Source: CAZSDU01 sp964429135 (GTDB lineage Bacteria; Bacteroidota; Bacteroidia; Bacteroidales; FEN-979). From it: a stretch of DNA of 64,000 nt. Each line of letters begins with the position of its first letter. The first letter of the stretch is position 1. The position numbers were made by a program, and so were the translations under genes. Under the pieces are notes generated by a model that searched no databases, had not been told where the DNA came from, and was given only the letters and a program-made list of their open reading frames with translations. The stretch lies in contig CAYSAU010000009.1 in NCBI GenBank assembly GCA_964429135.1, positions 1 through 64,000 on the forward strand, written 5' to 3'. Below, piece after piece: positions 33,301-42,616 of the stretch.

Positions 33301-35376
33301 ATGGCCGAAAAAAAGAAGTTTATTCCCTTTGTCTCCCCTGAGACAAACATGAAAGAATTTACCATCAGAGCGCTCATCATAGGACTTTTCTTTGCTGTCA
33401 TCCTTGGAGCTGCCAACGCTTATCTTGGGTTGAAAGCAGGGATGACCATTGCCGCAACCTATCCTGCAGCCGTGCTGGGTATGGCCATATTAAGACTGAT
33501 GAAGGGTTCAATCCTGGAAGAGAACTTCACACGTACCGTTGGTTCTATTGGTGAATCTGTAGCTGCAGGCGCTATTTTCACTCTCCCTGCATTCTTTGTA
33601 TCCGGAATATGGTCAGAATTTTTCACATATGGTCATTATATCACTTCCACGCTTATCCTGATTGCAGGCGGCGTTCTTGGGATCATGTTTGTCGCCTTAC
33701 TCCGTCGGGTCATGGTGGAGGATGCCGAGCTTCCTTTTCCTGAATCCACTGCTGCTGCCGAAATTCATAAAGCCGGCCAGGGCAGTTCAGGGGGATCGAA
33801 GTTCCTCTTTTGGGCCATGGGGCTTGGAGGGTTGATTAAGATCCTTGGCGAATTAAAGCTGTTTCAATATTTATGGGAAAAATTTGTGACCTTCGGTAAC
33901 CAGGTTATCACCGGCACTATTTTCAAAGGTGAAGGAGGGATGTTGCTCAGTTCACCCGGAGTATCACCTGCCTATATGGGCGTTGGATACATTATCGGTC
34001 CGAAACTGGGTGCTCTTAACTTTAGCGGGGGTATCATTGCCTGGGGTTTGATGGCCCCCATGATCATGTATTTCCTGATCCCAAGCATAAATCTCTCTGA
34101 ATGGGCTGCCTTCCTTATGGCCAAAGATACCACGCTTTCCCCTGAGGTGGCCCTGGCAAAAGTCAGCGACCCGACATACCAGATCAACCAGATATGGAAA
34201 TTTATCGTAAGGCCTATTGCCATCGGAGGGATGTTGGTAAGCGCCGGATTCACCCTCTTTAAAATGAGGAAGAGTTTGTCAACCGGGATCGCTCGCTCAG
34301 TTAAGGATGTGAAAAAAGCGGCTACAGGCATCGAGACTCATGTTCCAAGAAATGAAAAAGACATCAGCTTCAGTTGGATCATGCTGGGCATTGTTGCCGT
34401 TGCCGTTCTGACTTTCTGCATTACCTTCTTTATTTTTGACACCAATCTTCTCATTGCCATTGTGGCTTCAACGGTCATGATCATTCTGGCTTTCTTCTTT
34501 GCATCGGTATCTGGTTATCTAGTAGGGATTATGGGTTCCAGCAATAACCCGATCAGCGGGCTTACACTTACCGCCCTGGTGGTTACGGCCTTAATTTTGG
34601 TGGCTTTAGGTGTTCAGGGAGACTCGGGTGTTGCCACTGTTCTTGGAGTTGCTGCCATCGTGTGTGTTTCCGCCGCTGTAGCCGGCGAAATGCTTCAGGA
34701 CCTGAAAGCCGGTCATATCCTTGGTGGTACACCATGGCGGATGCAGGTGGGAGATATCCTCGGGGTCATCCTTGCCGGTGCAGTGATGTTCGTGGTCCTT
34801 GCTTTCCTCAACGACGGGGATATTGCCAGCGGGAAAAACCTGGGTTACCAGGGTGGTTTTGGCAGCAAGAATCTTTCAGCCCCCCAGGCCAGCCTGATGG
34901 CCATTCTTTCCCGTGGGATCGTCCAGGGACAAATGGCATGGCCGCTGATCATTGCCGGGATGCTGATGGGAGTTGCCTTTATCCTCATGCAGGTGAAAAG
35001 CCCGATGCTGGTCAGCGTCGGTATGTACCTTCCCATTGAAACCACTTTTGCCATATTCATTGGTGGTTTGATCAAGGGAGCAGTAGATCTTTATAACGAG
35101 AAAAGGAAACATAATGAAGCCCAGAAAGTCAGGGTCGAAAACACCGGTGTTCTGCTTGCTTCCGGAATGATTGCAGGAGAAGCACTAATGGGACTCGTGA
35201 TCGCCATCCTTGCCGTGTTCAACATCTTCCTCTACCAGTACTTCGTGTTTTTCGAAAACCCGACTTTCCTTCTCAGTTTTGTTATCCTGGCTATCATTGC
35301 TTACGTATTAATCCGTATCCCCCTGAAAAATGCCGGGAAACCTGACGAACCTGCCCCTCCGGCTTCAGGGATGTAG
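33301..35376 (+). CDS. OPT family oligopeptide transporter
   Basis: The 691-residue inner-membrane importer has about 15-16 hydrophobic segments. The motif FTIRALIIGLFFAVILGAANAYLGLKAGMTI near the start and SNNPISGLTLTALVVTALIL in the centre are typical of bacterial OPT proteins, which take up small peptides or metal chelates with protons. The ribosome site AACTGGAGG precedes the ATG. Five bases later comes a PqqD-like gene, and then pepD, suggesting a role in peptide use. The substrate is inferred. Confidence 0.92.
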   Translation: MAEKKKFIPFVSPETNMKEFTIRALIIGLFFAVILGAANAYLGLKAGMTIAATYPAAVLGMAILRLMKGSILEENFTRTVGSIGESVAAGAIFTLPAFFVSGIWSEFFTYGHYITSTLILIAGGVLGIMFVALLRRVMVEDAELPFPESTAAAEIHKAGQGSSGGSKFLFWAMGLGGLIKILGELKLFQYLWEKFVTFGNQVITGTIFKGEGGMLLSSPGVSPAYMGVGYIIGPKLGALNFSGGIIAWGLMAPMIMYFLIPSINLSEWAAFLMAKDTTLSPEVALAKVSDPTYQINQIWKFIVRPIAIGGMLVSAGFTLFKMRKSLSTGIARSVKDVKKAATGIETHVPRNEKDISFSWIMLGIVAVAVLTFCITFFIFDTNLLIAIVASTVMIILAFFFASVSGYLVGIMGSSNNPISGLTLTALVVTALILVALGVQGDSGVATVLGVAAIVCVSAAVAGEMLQDLKAGHILGGTPWRMQVGDILGVILAGAVMFVVLAFLNDGDIASGKNLGYQGGFGSKNLSAPQASLMAILSRGIVQGQMAWPLIIAGMLMGVAFILMQVKSPMLVSVGMYLPIETTFAIFIGGLIKGAVDLYNEKRKHNEAQKVRVENTGVLLASGMIAGEALMGLVIAILAVFNIFLYQYFVFFENPTFLLSFVILAIIAYVLIRIPLKNAGKPDEPAPPASGM

Positions 35377-35381
35377 CTTAT

Positions 35382-35756
35382 ATGAATTTCTTTCTGAGAA
35401 GAAAAATATTACGAAAAGCAAATTTTCTTGACCTCACCCCTGTCAGATTATTGGAACATCAATCCGGGGAGAATGGGAAAATAAACTTGCTGATGCCGAG
35501 GTTTAAAAATAAATATTGGGCGAGGATGCTCCAACCCCGGTCAAAAGGAGACTTCATTTATATCAGGCTGGATGAAACAGGTTCAAACACCTGGCTGCTG
35601 ATCGACGGTCATTCAAGGGTGATGGATATTTGCCAAAGGCTGACGGAACATTTCCCGGGAACGTTGAGTCCTGCTGACGAAATTGAAGAAAGAGTCACCC
35701 AATTCATGACTTTCTTGTACCATCAGCGATATATTACTTTCCGCGAAATTCAGTAA
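35382..35756 (+). CDS. PqqD-like peptide-chaperone protein
   Basis: The 124-residue soluble protein has the winged-helix layout of PqqD (PF05402): FIYIRLDETGSNTWLLIDG, then VMDICQRLTEHF, then ERVTQFMTFLYHQRYITF. In RiPP pathways PqqD domains hold the leader of a precursor peptide. Here there is no radical-SAM maturase or precursor nearby, and the gene is only five bases behind an OPT transporter. The first 40 residues are a basic extension, which is longer than the PqqD core. Confidence 0.7.
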   Translation: MNFFLRRKILRKANFLDLTPVRLLEHQSGENGKINLLMPRFKNKYWARMLQPRSKGDFIYIRLDETGSNTWLLIDGHSRVMDICQRLTEHFPGTLSPADEIEERVTQFMTFLYHQRYITFREIQ

Positions 35757-35777
35757 GCATGGCATCTAAATTATTAC

Positions 35778-35785
35778 TACATTTG
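35778..35785 (+). promoter_or_regulatory. Promoter -7 element for pepD
   Basis: TACATTTG, 37 bases upstream of the pepD ATG. Confidence 0.45.
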
Positions 35786-35822
35786 AAATCCTTAACAATC
35801 AATACAAAAATCAATACCACCC

Positions 35823-37283
35823 ATGAGTAAAGATATCTTAAACCTTGAGCCCAAAGCGCTGTGGAAAAATTTTCACAGTCTGACACAGATTCCCAGACCT
35901 TCCAAACACGAAGATAAAATCCGTGATTTTGCCGCCGATTTTGGAAAAAAACTCGGACTTGAAACCCTTGTTGACGAAGTCGGTAATGTCATCATTCGTA
36001 AACCGGCAACTCCCGGAATGGAAAACCTAAAAGGAGTTATTCTCCAGGGACACCTTGATATGGTACCCCAGAAAAACAGTGATAAAATCCATGATTTTGA
36101 GAAAGATCCGATTGAAACTATCGTGGATGGCGAATGGGTCAGGGCCAACGGCACTACCCTGGGCGCCGACAATGGGATGGGTGTAGCCGCCGCCATGGCC
36201 ATTCTGGAATCGAAAGACATTCCCCATGGCCCCATTGAAGCCCTTTTTACTACCGATGAAGAAACAGGAATGACAGGAGCAAACGGCCTGAAGCCAGGAG
36301 TCATGAAAGGTGAAATTCTGATTAATATGGACTCTGAAGATGAAGGAGAGCTTTATATCGGATGCGCCGGGGGTACCAACGGAAATTTCAAATTCAGATA
36401 TACCGAAGTTGCTGTTCCAGCCAGTCACCTGGCTTTCAAAATCAGTCTCACCGGCATGAAAGGAGGACATAGCGGGGTGGATATTCACCTTGGCAGAGGA
36501 AATGCCAATAAAGTAATGATCCGTTTCTTCTGGCATGCTGCCCGTAAGCATGGTTTACGATTATCAAGCATCGATGGAGGCAGTCTCCGGAATGCCATCC
36601 CCAGGGAAGCTTTTGCAGTGATAACCCTGCCGTCAGAGAACAAAGATTCATTTTTGAAATGTCTTGAAGAATATACTCAAACCGTCAGAAAGGAATTATC
36701 AGCCGTGGAACCCGATCTAAAAATTGAGGCTACCAGCATTGAAGTTCCGAAAAATTTGATGGATGAAAAAACACAACAAAACCTGTTCAACTCACTCTAC
36801 GCATGTCCGAATGGGGTAATCAGAATGAGCAACGATATGATTGGTCTCGTTGAAACTTCAACCAACCTGGCCATCGTAAAATCGGCTAATGGAGAGATAA
36901 AAATTCAATGCCTGCTGAGAAGCTCCGTGGATTCTGCCAAAACTGACCTGGAACAAATGATGCAGTGCGTCTTTGAAATGGCAGGGGCAGAGATTGTCTT
37001 CGATGGACAGTACCCGGGATGGAAACCAAATCCGGCATCCCCCATTCTTAAAACCATGCAGGGCGTGTATCAGAAAAAGTACGGTAATATTCCCGAAATC
37101 AAAGCCATTCATGCCGGACTGGAATGTGGAATCCTCGGTGGCGCCTATCCTGGCTGGGATATGATCTCTTTCGGACCAACCATTCGCTATCCTCATTCAC
37201 CCGACGAAAAAGTAAACATTGCCACCGTTCAGAAATTCTGGGACTTCCTGGTGGAGACACTGAAGAATATTCCGGTTAAATAG
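35823..37283 (+). CDS. pepD: Aminoacyl-histidine dipeptidase
   Basis: The 486-residue M20C metallopeptidase cleaves Xaa-His dipeptides such as carnosine. Zinc ligands sit in LQGHLDMVPQ and GTTLGADNGMGVA, and the catalytic Glu in FTTDEETGMTGA; the dimerisation lid begins near KISLTGMKGGHSGVDIHLGRGNA, and the C-terminal IHAGLECGILGG completes the site. It has no signal peptide, so it is cytoplasmic. Its position after the OPT transporter fits intake and degradation of peptides. A terminator follows. Confidence 0.95.
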   Translation: MSKDILNLEPKALWKNFHSLTQIPRPSKHEDKIRDFAADFGKKLGLETLVDEVGNVIIRKPATPGMENLKGVILQGHLDMVPQKNSDKIHDFEKDPIETIVDGEWVRANGTTLGADNGMGVAAAMAILESKDIPHGPIEALFTTDEETGMTGANGLKPGVMKGEILINMDSEDEGELYIGCAGGTNGNFKFRYTEVAVPASHLAFKISLTGMKGGHSGVDIHLGRGNANKVMIRFFWHAARKHGLRLSSIDGGSLRNAIPREAFAVITLPSENKDSFLKCLEEYTQTVRKELSAVEPDLKIEATSIEVPKNLMDEKTQQNLFNSLYACPNGVIRMSNDMIGLVETSTNLAIVKSANGEIKIQCLLRSSVDSAKTDLEQMMQCVFEMAGAEIVFDGQYPGWKPNPASPILKTMQGVYQKKYGNIPEIKAIHAGLECGILGGAYPGWDMISFGPTIRYPHSPDEKVNIATVQKFWDFLVETLKNIPVK

Positions 37284-37300
37284 TTATTCCAAACAAATTA

Positions 37301-37331
37301 AAAAAGGCTGCCCATTCATTGGACAGCTTTT
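37301..37331 (+). terminator. Terminator after pepD
   Basis: AAAAGGCTGCCC pairs with GGACAGCTTTT (one G-U step) across a short loop and runs into about ten T. Confidence 0.8.
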
Positions 37332-37335
37332 TTTT

Positions 37336-37368
37336 TATTGACTTTTGACATTTTTGAAATTACCTTTG
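37336..37368 (+). promoter_or_regulatory. Promoter for the T9SS protein
   Basis: TATTG (37336-37340), a 20-base gap and TACCTTTG (37361-37368) lie 37 bases before the ATG. Confidence 0.55.
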
Positions 37369-37404
37369 TATGGATAATATTTTATTCCTGTTAATATTCC
37401 TTGA

Positions 37405-39006
37405 ATGAGAACAATAATTGTTTTTCTGATTACTGTGTTAATACAGATGATCTCATCGATATCATTTTCACAACAAAAGACCAACATCATTGTCTTGCAA
37501 CCCGGTCCATCCCAAGGCACTGATGCTGATATCAGAACTGACCTTCCAAACACACCGAATGGATCCAGTTATGATTTTATCGCAAATGCCTGGACTGCTC
37601 AGGGAAATTACTTTAATCAGCGAAGTTTGCTGAAATTCGATCTTTCGGAGGTTCCAGCGAATGCCATTATCCTAAATGCAACATTATTCTTATATACAAA
37701 CCTGAATACTGGTCACTACCAGCTTGATTCCGGAGCTAATGCCGCTTATTTACTGCGAGCCATTGAGGCCTGGGATGAAAATACTGTTGACTGGGAAAAT
37801 CAGCCTCAGGTTGATTTTAACAATCCGGTAATAATTCCTCCATCCACAAATAATACTGAGAATTATGAGCTGGACGTTACTGCTCATATTATGGATATGG
37901 TGCTGCACCCGGAATCAAATTATGGCTGGTCTTTTCGCTTGCAGACTGAAGAAATGTATCGTTGTATGGTTTTCGCTTCTAGTGACAACCCGATGGAAAC
38001 ATGGCGTCCAAAATTAATTATTCAGTATATCACTTGCTTACCACCTAAGGCGAGATTTTCATATACGGCTTCGTTTCTTGATGTCAGTTTTACAGACCTA
38101 TCAGACACTGCCTATTACTGGCATTGGGACTTTGGAGATGAGACTTCCTCAACGATGCAAAATCCAGTTCACACCTATTCTGATCCAGGAAAGTATAGAG
38201 TTCGCCTGTTTATTGGAGATAGTTGCGGAACATCATCTTTTTGCGATACGGTAATGGTGGACTGTCCTCTGCCCAAGGTAGGATTCACTTATGCTATAAA
38301 TACCTATACCGTTTCTTTTTCAGATACTTCCCAGATTTTGTATCCTTTATCACGGCTTTGGGATTTTAATGATGGGACAATATCAACGGAACAAAATCCA
38401 ACTCATAAATTTGTACCTGGTCACATCTATAATGTATGCCTTTATCTCACCAACGAATGTGGAAAAGGCAGTGCTTGTGACTCTATCCAAATATTTGAGC
38501 CTTTGAAACTTAACTATACATCTACTCAAAATGAGTCTGAAAATTTGGAAGTAGCGTTTACCAATAATACTACCGGTGCAAGTTGGTGGCATTGGGATTT
38601 CGGAGATGGTGATACAGCTGCAATATGTAACCCTGTTCATGTCTTTAAGTCCTATGGTACTTATAACATTTGCCTGACTGCAGGTAACTCTTCTGAACAG
38701 GTCATGGAATGCAACGACTTAGCTATAAAAAGAATCAGCATCCGGGCAAATGACAAAAACATTACTATTTATCCAAACCCTTGCAATAGGAGTGAAAGTT
38801 TGTCCTTCATCCTTTTTGAAGACTATGATTTAGTGGAGATAAAAACAATTGACCATACAGGAAGAACTTTAATTTCACAAAATTTCCGCACTGTTAAAAG
38901 CAATGAACCTGTTGAAATTGATTTATCAAGCTTGAGAAGAGGAGCTTACTTTCTTAAATGTACCTTCGGTAATTATACAAGAATGATGAAAGTCATTCTT
39001 TTATAA
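37405..39006 (+). CDS. T9SS-exported DNRLRE/PKD-repeat protein
   Basis: The 533-residue protein has a Sec signal and then a DNRLRE-type beta domain with SQGTDADIRTDLPNTPNGSS and FNQRSLLKFDLSEVP (about residues 25-210). Three PKD repeats follow (WHWDFGDE, LWDFNDGT, WHWDFGDGD). The C-terminal 80 residues are a type A sorting domain (ITIYPNPCNRSE...LRRGAYFLKC), which sends the protein through type IX secretion to the surface. It may be an adhesin or a polysaccharide-binding protein. Cys pairs in the PKD domains suggest disulphides. It is a single gene. Confidence 0.85.
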   Translation: MRTIIVFLITVLIQMISSISFSQQKTNIIVLQPGPSQGTDADIRTDLPNTPNGSSYDFIANAWTAQGNYFNQRSLLKFDLSEVPANAIILNATLFLYTNLNTGHYQLDSGANAAYLLRAIEAWDENTVDWENQPQVDFNNPVIIPPSTNNTENYELDVTAHIMDMVLHPESNYGWSFRLQTEEMYRCMVFASSDNPMETWRPKLIIQYITCLPPKARFSYTASFLDVSFTDLSDTAYYWHWDFGDETSSTMQNPVHTYSDPGKYRVRLFIGDSCGTSSFCDTVMVDCPLPKVGFTYAINTYTVSFSDTSQILYPLSRLWDFNDGTISTEQNPTHKFVPGHIYNVCLYLTNECGKGSACDSIQIFEPLKLNYTSTQNESENLEVAFTNNTTGASWWHWDFGDGDTAAICNPVHVFKSYGTYNICLTAGNSSEQVMECNDLAIKRISIRANDKNITIYPNPCNRSESLSFILFEDYDLVEIKTIDHTGRTLISQNFRTVKSNEPVEIDLSSLRRGAYFLKCTFGNYTRMMKVILL

Positions 39007-39012
39007 CAACAA

Positions 39013-39729
39013 TCAGATCAACTCAAAAGCACAGAAATAATAATTGTTTGCTGCGCCTATCAGATCAAATTTTAAATAAAAACTTGAAGTGAATATCTGA
39101 AATGCCAGAAATTCATGCATGGGAACATTGAACTGGTCAAACAGTATGATGTCTCCTTTTTTCAGATATGGGGCAATGGTTGTCAGAACATATAATGTTG
39201 AAGTGAACATATCCGCATCCATCAGAATCACTTTTCGATGGCTTACATCAAGATTTTTAACAAATCCTGGTAAGGTTTCCTGAAAAAGTCCCTTGTAAAA
39301 TGACACCCTTTTATCGTCAATTAAGGGTATATCGGCCGACATTGCACCTTGTCGAAACCCGCCCCAGTCCTCAGGCAAGCCTTCAAAAGTATCAAATCCG
39401 GAAAAAGTCGAATCTGGATGACTATTCTTTTTAACCCACCAGGTAAAAGAATGTCCTCCCGAAACGCCAAATTCCAGGTAAGTTATTGTCTGATCAAGTT
39501 GATAGTTCCTAAATATGTTTTCATACAAACCATAACGCTTATTATAATCCCAATGGGGTGAATAAAAATCATTAAAGGAAATTTTCCTGTTTTTATTTAT
39601 CCATACTGATACTTTTGAGAGGTAAGCAAGATTTAATAACAAACCGGAAAAGGGTTCAACGAGAATATGCAGTTTGTAACGGCAAAATAACCATTTTGTC
39701 TTTCTGATCAGATTTATTTTGAATGACAT
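39013..39729 (-). CDS. TylF/MycF-type SAM O-methyltransferase
   Basis: The product of about 238 residues has the TylF/macrocin O-methyltransferase-like fold: YLEFGVSGGHSF (SAM motif), FDTFEGLPEDWGGF, and a metal-dependent segment VILMDADMFTSTLYVLTTIAPYLKKGDIILFDQF. Such enzymes methylate sugars or modify surface glycans. I use the ATG at 39729; an in-frame TTG sits nine bases upstream. A -7 motif, CAAAAGTA (39756-39763, minus strand), lies upstream. The gene stands alone next to the T9SS protein, so glycan decoration is possible, but no link is shown. Confidence 0.8.
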   Translation of the reverse strand: MSFKINLIRKTKWLFCRYKLHILVEPFSGLLLNLAYLSKVSVWINKNRKISFNDFYSPHWDYNKRYGLYENIFRNYQLDQTITYLEFGVSGGHSFTWWVKKNSHPDSTFSGFDTFEGLPEDWGGFRQGAMSADIPLIDDKRVSFYKGLFQETLPGFVKNLDVSHRKVILMDADMFTSTLYVLTTIAPYLKKGDIILFDQFNVPMHEFLAFQIFTSSFYLKFDLIGAANNYYFCAFELI

Positions 39730-39755
39730 AAAAACCAATTTTTTTCTCTTCTGGG

Positions 39756-39763
39756 CAAAAGTA
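39756..39763 (-). promoter_or_regulatory. Promoter -7 element for the methyltransferase
   Basis: TACTTTTG on the minus strand, 27 bases before the ATG at 39729. Confidence 0.5.
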
Positions 39764-39839
39764 AAGAAAATTTATAGAAAAAGATATCTCTCCCTAACAT
39801 GATCAAAGGAAAGAAATTTATTAAAATTTAATCCAAATT

Positions 39840-39869
39840 TTTGTGATTAGCAAAAAAAACGTAAATTTG
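39840..39869 (+). promoter_or_regulatory. Promoter of rpmH
   Basis: TTTG (39840-39843), an 18-base spacer and TAAATTTG (39862-39869), 22 bases before rpmH. Confidence 0.65.
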
Positions 39870-39890
39870 CACTCCCAAAAATAAATAACG

Positions 39891-40052
39891 ATGACAAAGA
39901 GAACCTACCAGCCGTCGAACAGGAAAAGGAAAAACAAACACGGTTTCAGGGAAAGAATGGCGACTGCCAATGGCCGCAGGGTGCTTGCTGCAAGAAGAGC
40001 CAAAGGAAGAAAAAAACTGACCGTTTCTGACGAAAAATTAGATAAGGAATAA
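39891..40052 (+). CDS. rpmH: 50S ribosomal protein L34
   Basis: A 53-residue, very basic protein of the large subunit. MTKRTYQPSNRKRKNKHGF and RMATANGRRVLAARRAKGR are the full L34 signature; the C-terminal tail LTVSDEKLDKE is a small lineage extension. It has its own promoter and terminator, and rnpA is not next to it. Confidence 0.97.
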   Translation: MTKRTYQPSNRKRKNKHGFRERMATANGRRVLAARRAKGRKKLTVSDEKLDKE

Positions 40053-40102
40053 ATATTCGTGTTTTGATTCAAAAACCGGATTTTTTTTACAACTTTGTAG
40101 TG

Positions 40103-40132
40103 AAAAGAAGATAACATCAGTTATCTTCTTTT
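40103..40132 (+). terminator. Terminator after rpmH
   Basis: AAAAGAAGATAAC, loop ATCA, and the complement ending in a T run; it lies 37 bases before the next ATG. Confidence 0.8.
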
Positions 40133-40168
40133 TTTATTTCCGCTAACGTCAACTTATAAGCATTTCCC

Positions 40169-42616
40169 ATGAAAAAAATTGATCTCAAAAAAGTTTTTCC
40201 TTATTTCATCGCCATCCTTGTCTTCCTGCTTATTACTCTGGCCTATTTCAGCCCCCTGCTGGAAGGGAAAAAGATGTTTCAAAGCGATATTGTCAACCAT
40301 CAGGGCGTTTCAAAAGAAATTGCTGATTTCAGGGCGCAAACAGGGCAGGAACCTTTATGGACCAATTCCATGTTCGGAGGAATGCCTGCTTACCAGATCT
40401 CTGTTAAATATAAAACAAACCTGATCGGATACCTCGACAACATCCTTACCCTGGGACTTCCCCACCCGGCCAACCTGGTTTTCTTATACTTCCTTGGATT
40501 TTTTATCCTGCTGTTGGTCATGAAAGCTGATCCCTGGCTATCCCTAGTCGGCGCCATCGCCTTTGCCATGTCATCCTATTTCTTTATCATCCTTGAGGCC
40601 GGACATAACTCCAAGGCCCATGCCATTGGTTATATGGCTCCTGTCATCGCCGGTATCATCCTTTCCTTCCGCGGTAAATATATCTGGGGAGGAATACTAA
40701 CAGCGATCGCACTTTCCCTGGAAATCAAAACCAACCATCCACAGATTACCTATTATCTGGGAATGATGATTCTGATTCTTGGGTTCTTTAAACTGTTATA
40801 TGCAATACGAGAGAAACAGTTCATGCCTTTTCTAAAGACAGCCGGTGTTTTATTGATTGCCCTTGTTTTTGCCGTTCTTACCAACCTGACCAGTCTTTGG
40901 GCTACATACGAATATGGGAAATATACCATCCGTGGAAAGTCAGAACTGACTACTGATCAGCATAACAGAACAACAGGCCTGGATAAAACTTACGTCACAC
41001 AATGGAGTTATGGCATAGGGGAAACCATGACCCTGCTGATCCCTGATTTTTACGGTGGATCTTCAAGCGCCAAATTTGGAAAAAATTCAAAAGTCGCACA
41101 GGCCATGAAAGCCAATGGCCTGGATGAAGATTCCATCCGGTCTTTCACCAGCCAGTCGTTACCCTTCCTATACTGGGGAGATCAGCCTTTTACGAGTGGA
41201 CCGGTATATGTTGGCGCCCTCATCTTCTTTCTTTTTATTTTGGGTTTGATGGTTGTGAAAGGACCGGTCAAATGGTGGCTGCTGAGCGCTACCCTGTTGT
41301 CTATACTGCTGTCATGGGGACATAATTTCATGGGTCTTACCGAGCTGTTTCTCAATTACCTGCCGGGTTATAATAAATTCAGGGCTGTTTCCATGATACT
41401 CGTGATAGCAGAATTCACCATGCCCTTGCTCGGCATACTGGCACTAAAAGTCATTGTGGATGGACAATCCGAAACAAAAAAACTTTTTAAATACCTGAAA
41501 ATTTCTTTTGGGATCGTGGCGGGAATCTGTCTGCTATTCATTCTTCTGCCCGGCGCATTCCTCGATTTCTCCGGGGCAGGAGACGCTTCTTTCCAGAAAC
41601 AATACCAGTTTCCCGACTGGCTGATGCAAGCCATCAGGGATGAAAGGCTGAGATTAGTAAAGATGGATGCCCTGCGTTCTTTAATTTTCATCTGTCTTGG
41701 TGCCGTCTTGACCTGGGCATTGATCTTCCGGAAAATAAAAAAGGAATATGCCTGGATTGCGCTGATCATTTTAATTCTCGCAGATATGTACATGGTGAAT
41801 AAACGTTATGTGAATAATGATAGTTTTACCTCCAAATCCAGGGTGGTCAATCCATTTGAACCCAGTGCGGCAGACAACCAGATACTGGAGGATAAAGATC
41901 CCAATTTCAGGGTGCTGAACCTGACAGGTGATCCCATGCGTGATGCCAATACTTCATATTTCCATAAATCCATAGGGGGATATCACGGCGCTAAACTGAG
42001 GAGGTATCAGGAACTCTTTGATCATCATATCTCCAGGAACAACATGGCAGTCCTGAACATGCTCAATACCCGCTATATTATCATTCCTGATCAAAACCGC
42101 AATCCTGTTGCCCAGTATAACCCCCAGGCGCTGGGTAATGCATGGTTTGTCAATGGGTACAAACTGGTCGACAATGCAGATGCCGAACTTGAGGCGCTCA
42201 CCGGATTTAAACCCGATTCACTCGCCATTATTGACCAACAATTTGCCGGTTTGATCACTGGCTTTCAACCAAACCGGGATAGCCTCGATTTTATCAAACT
42301 GGATCAGTATGCTCCCAATGCTTTGACATACAGTTATAAGTCAAAGCATACCTCCCTGGCTGTATTTTCCGAAATTTATTATCCGAAAGGCTGGAATGCT
42401 TATGTTGATGGTCAACCCACCCCTCATCTCAGAGCAGATTATGTCCTGCGTGCCATGATCCTGCCTGCAGGAGAACACAATGTCGTTTTTAAATTCGAAC
42501 CCAGGGTTTACGCTGTGGGCGAGACAATAGCCCTCATCAGCTCCATCGTCCTCATTCTGCTGGTACTGATCCTGGCTTTTATGGATTTCAGGAAAGCAAG
42601 GCAAAAAACGACATGA
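40169..42616 (+). CDS. YfhO-family membrane protein
   Basis: The 815-residue protein has about 12-14 hydrophobic segments in two blocks around a large extracytoplasmic domain. FPYFIAILVFLLITLAYFSPLLEGK, the MFGGMPAYQ motif and EAGHNSKAHAIGYMAPVIAG are typical of the YfhO family, GT-C-like proteins thought to transfer sugars from lipid carriers or to aid glycan modification. The gene overlaps the next glycosyltransferase by the ATGA tetranucleotide, which supports a glycan role. The exact acceptor is unknown. Confidence 0.85.
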   Translation: MKKIDLKKVFPYFIAILVFLLITLAYFSPLLEGKKMFQSDIVNHQGVSKEIADFRAQTGQEPLWTNSMFGGMPAYQISVKYKTNLIGYLDNILTLGLPHPANLVFLYFLGFFILLLVMKADPWLSLVGAIAFAMSSYFFIILEAGHNSKAHAIGYMAPVIAGIILSFRGKYIWGGILTAIALSLEIKTNHPQITYYLGMMILILGFFKLLYAIREKQFMPFLKTAGVLLIALVFAVLTNLTSLWATYEYGKYTIRGKSELTTDQHNRTTGLDKTYVTQWSYGIGETMTLLIPDFYGGSSSAKFGKNSKVAQAMKANGLDEDSIRSFTSQSLPFLYWGDQPFTSGPVYVGALIFFLFILGLMVVKGPVKWWLLSATLLSILLSWGHNFMGLTELFLNYLPGYNKFRAVSMILVIAEFTMPLLGILALKVIVDGQSETKKLFKYLKISFGIVAGICLLFILLPGAFLDFSGAGDASFQKQYQFPDWLMQAIRDERLRLVKMDALRSLIFICLGAVLTWALIFRKIKKEYAWIALIILILADMYMVNKRYVNNDSFTSKSRVVNPFEPSAADNQILEDKDPNFRVLNLTGDPMRDANTSYFHKSIGGYHGAKLRRYQELFDHHISRNNMAVLNMLNTRYIIIPDQNRNPVAQYNPQALGNAWFVNGYKLVDNADAELEALTGFKPDSLAIIDQQFAGLITGFQPNRDSLDFIKLDQYAPNALTYSYKSKHTSLAVFSEIYYPKGWNAYVDGQPTPHLRADYVLRAMILPAGEHNVVFKFEPRVYAVGETIALISSIVLILLVLILAFMDFRKARQKTT

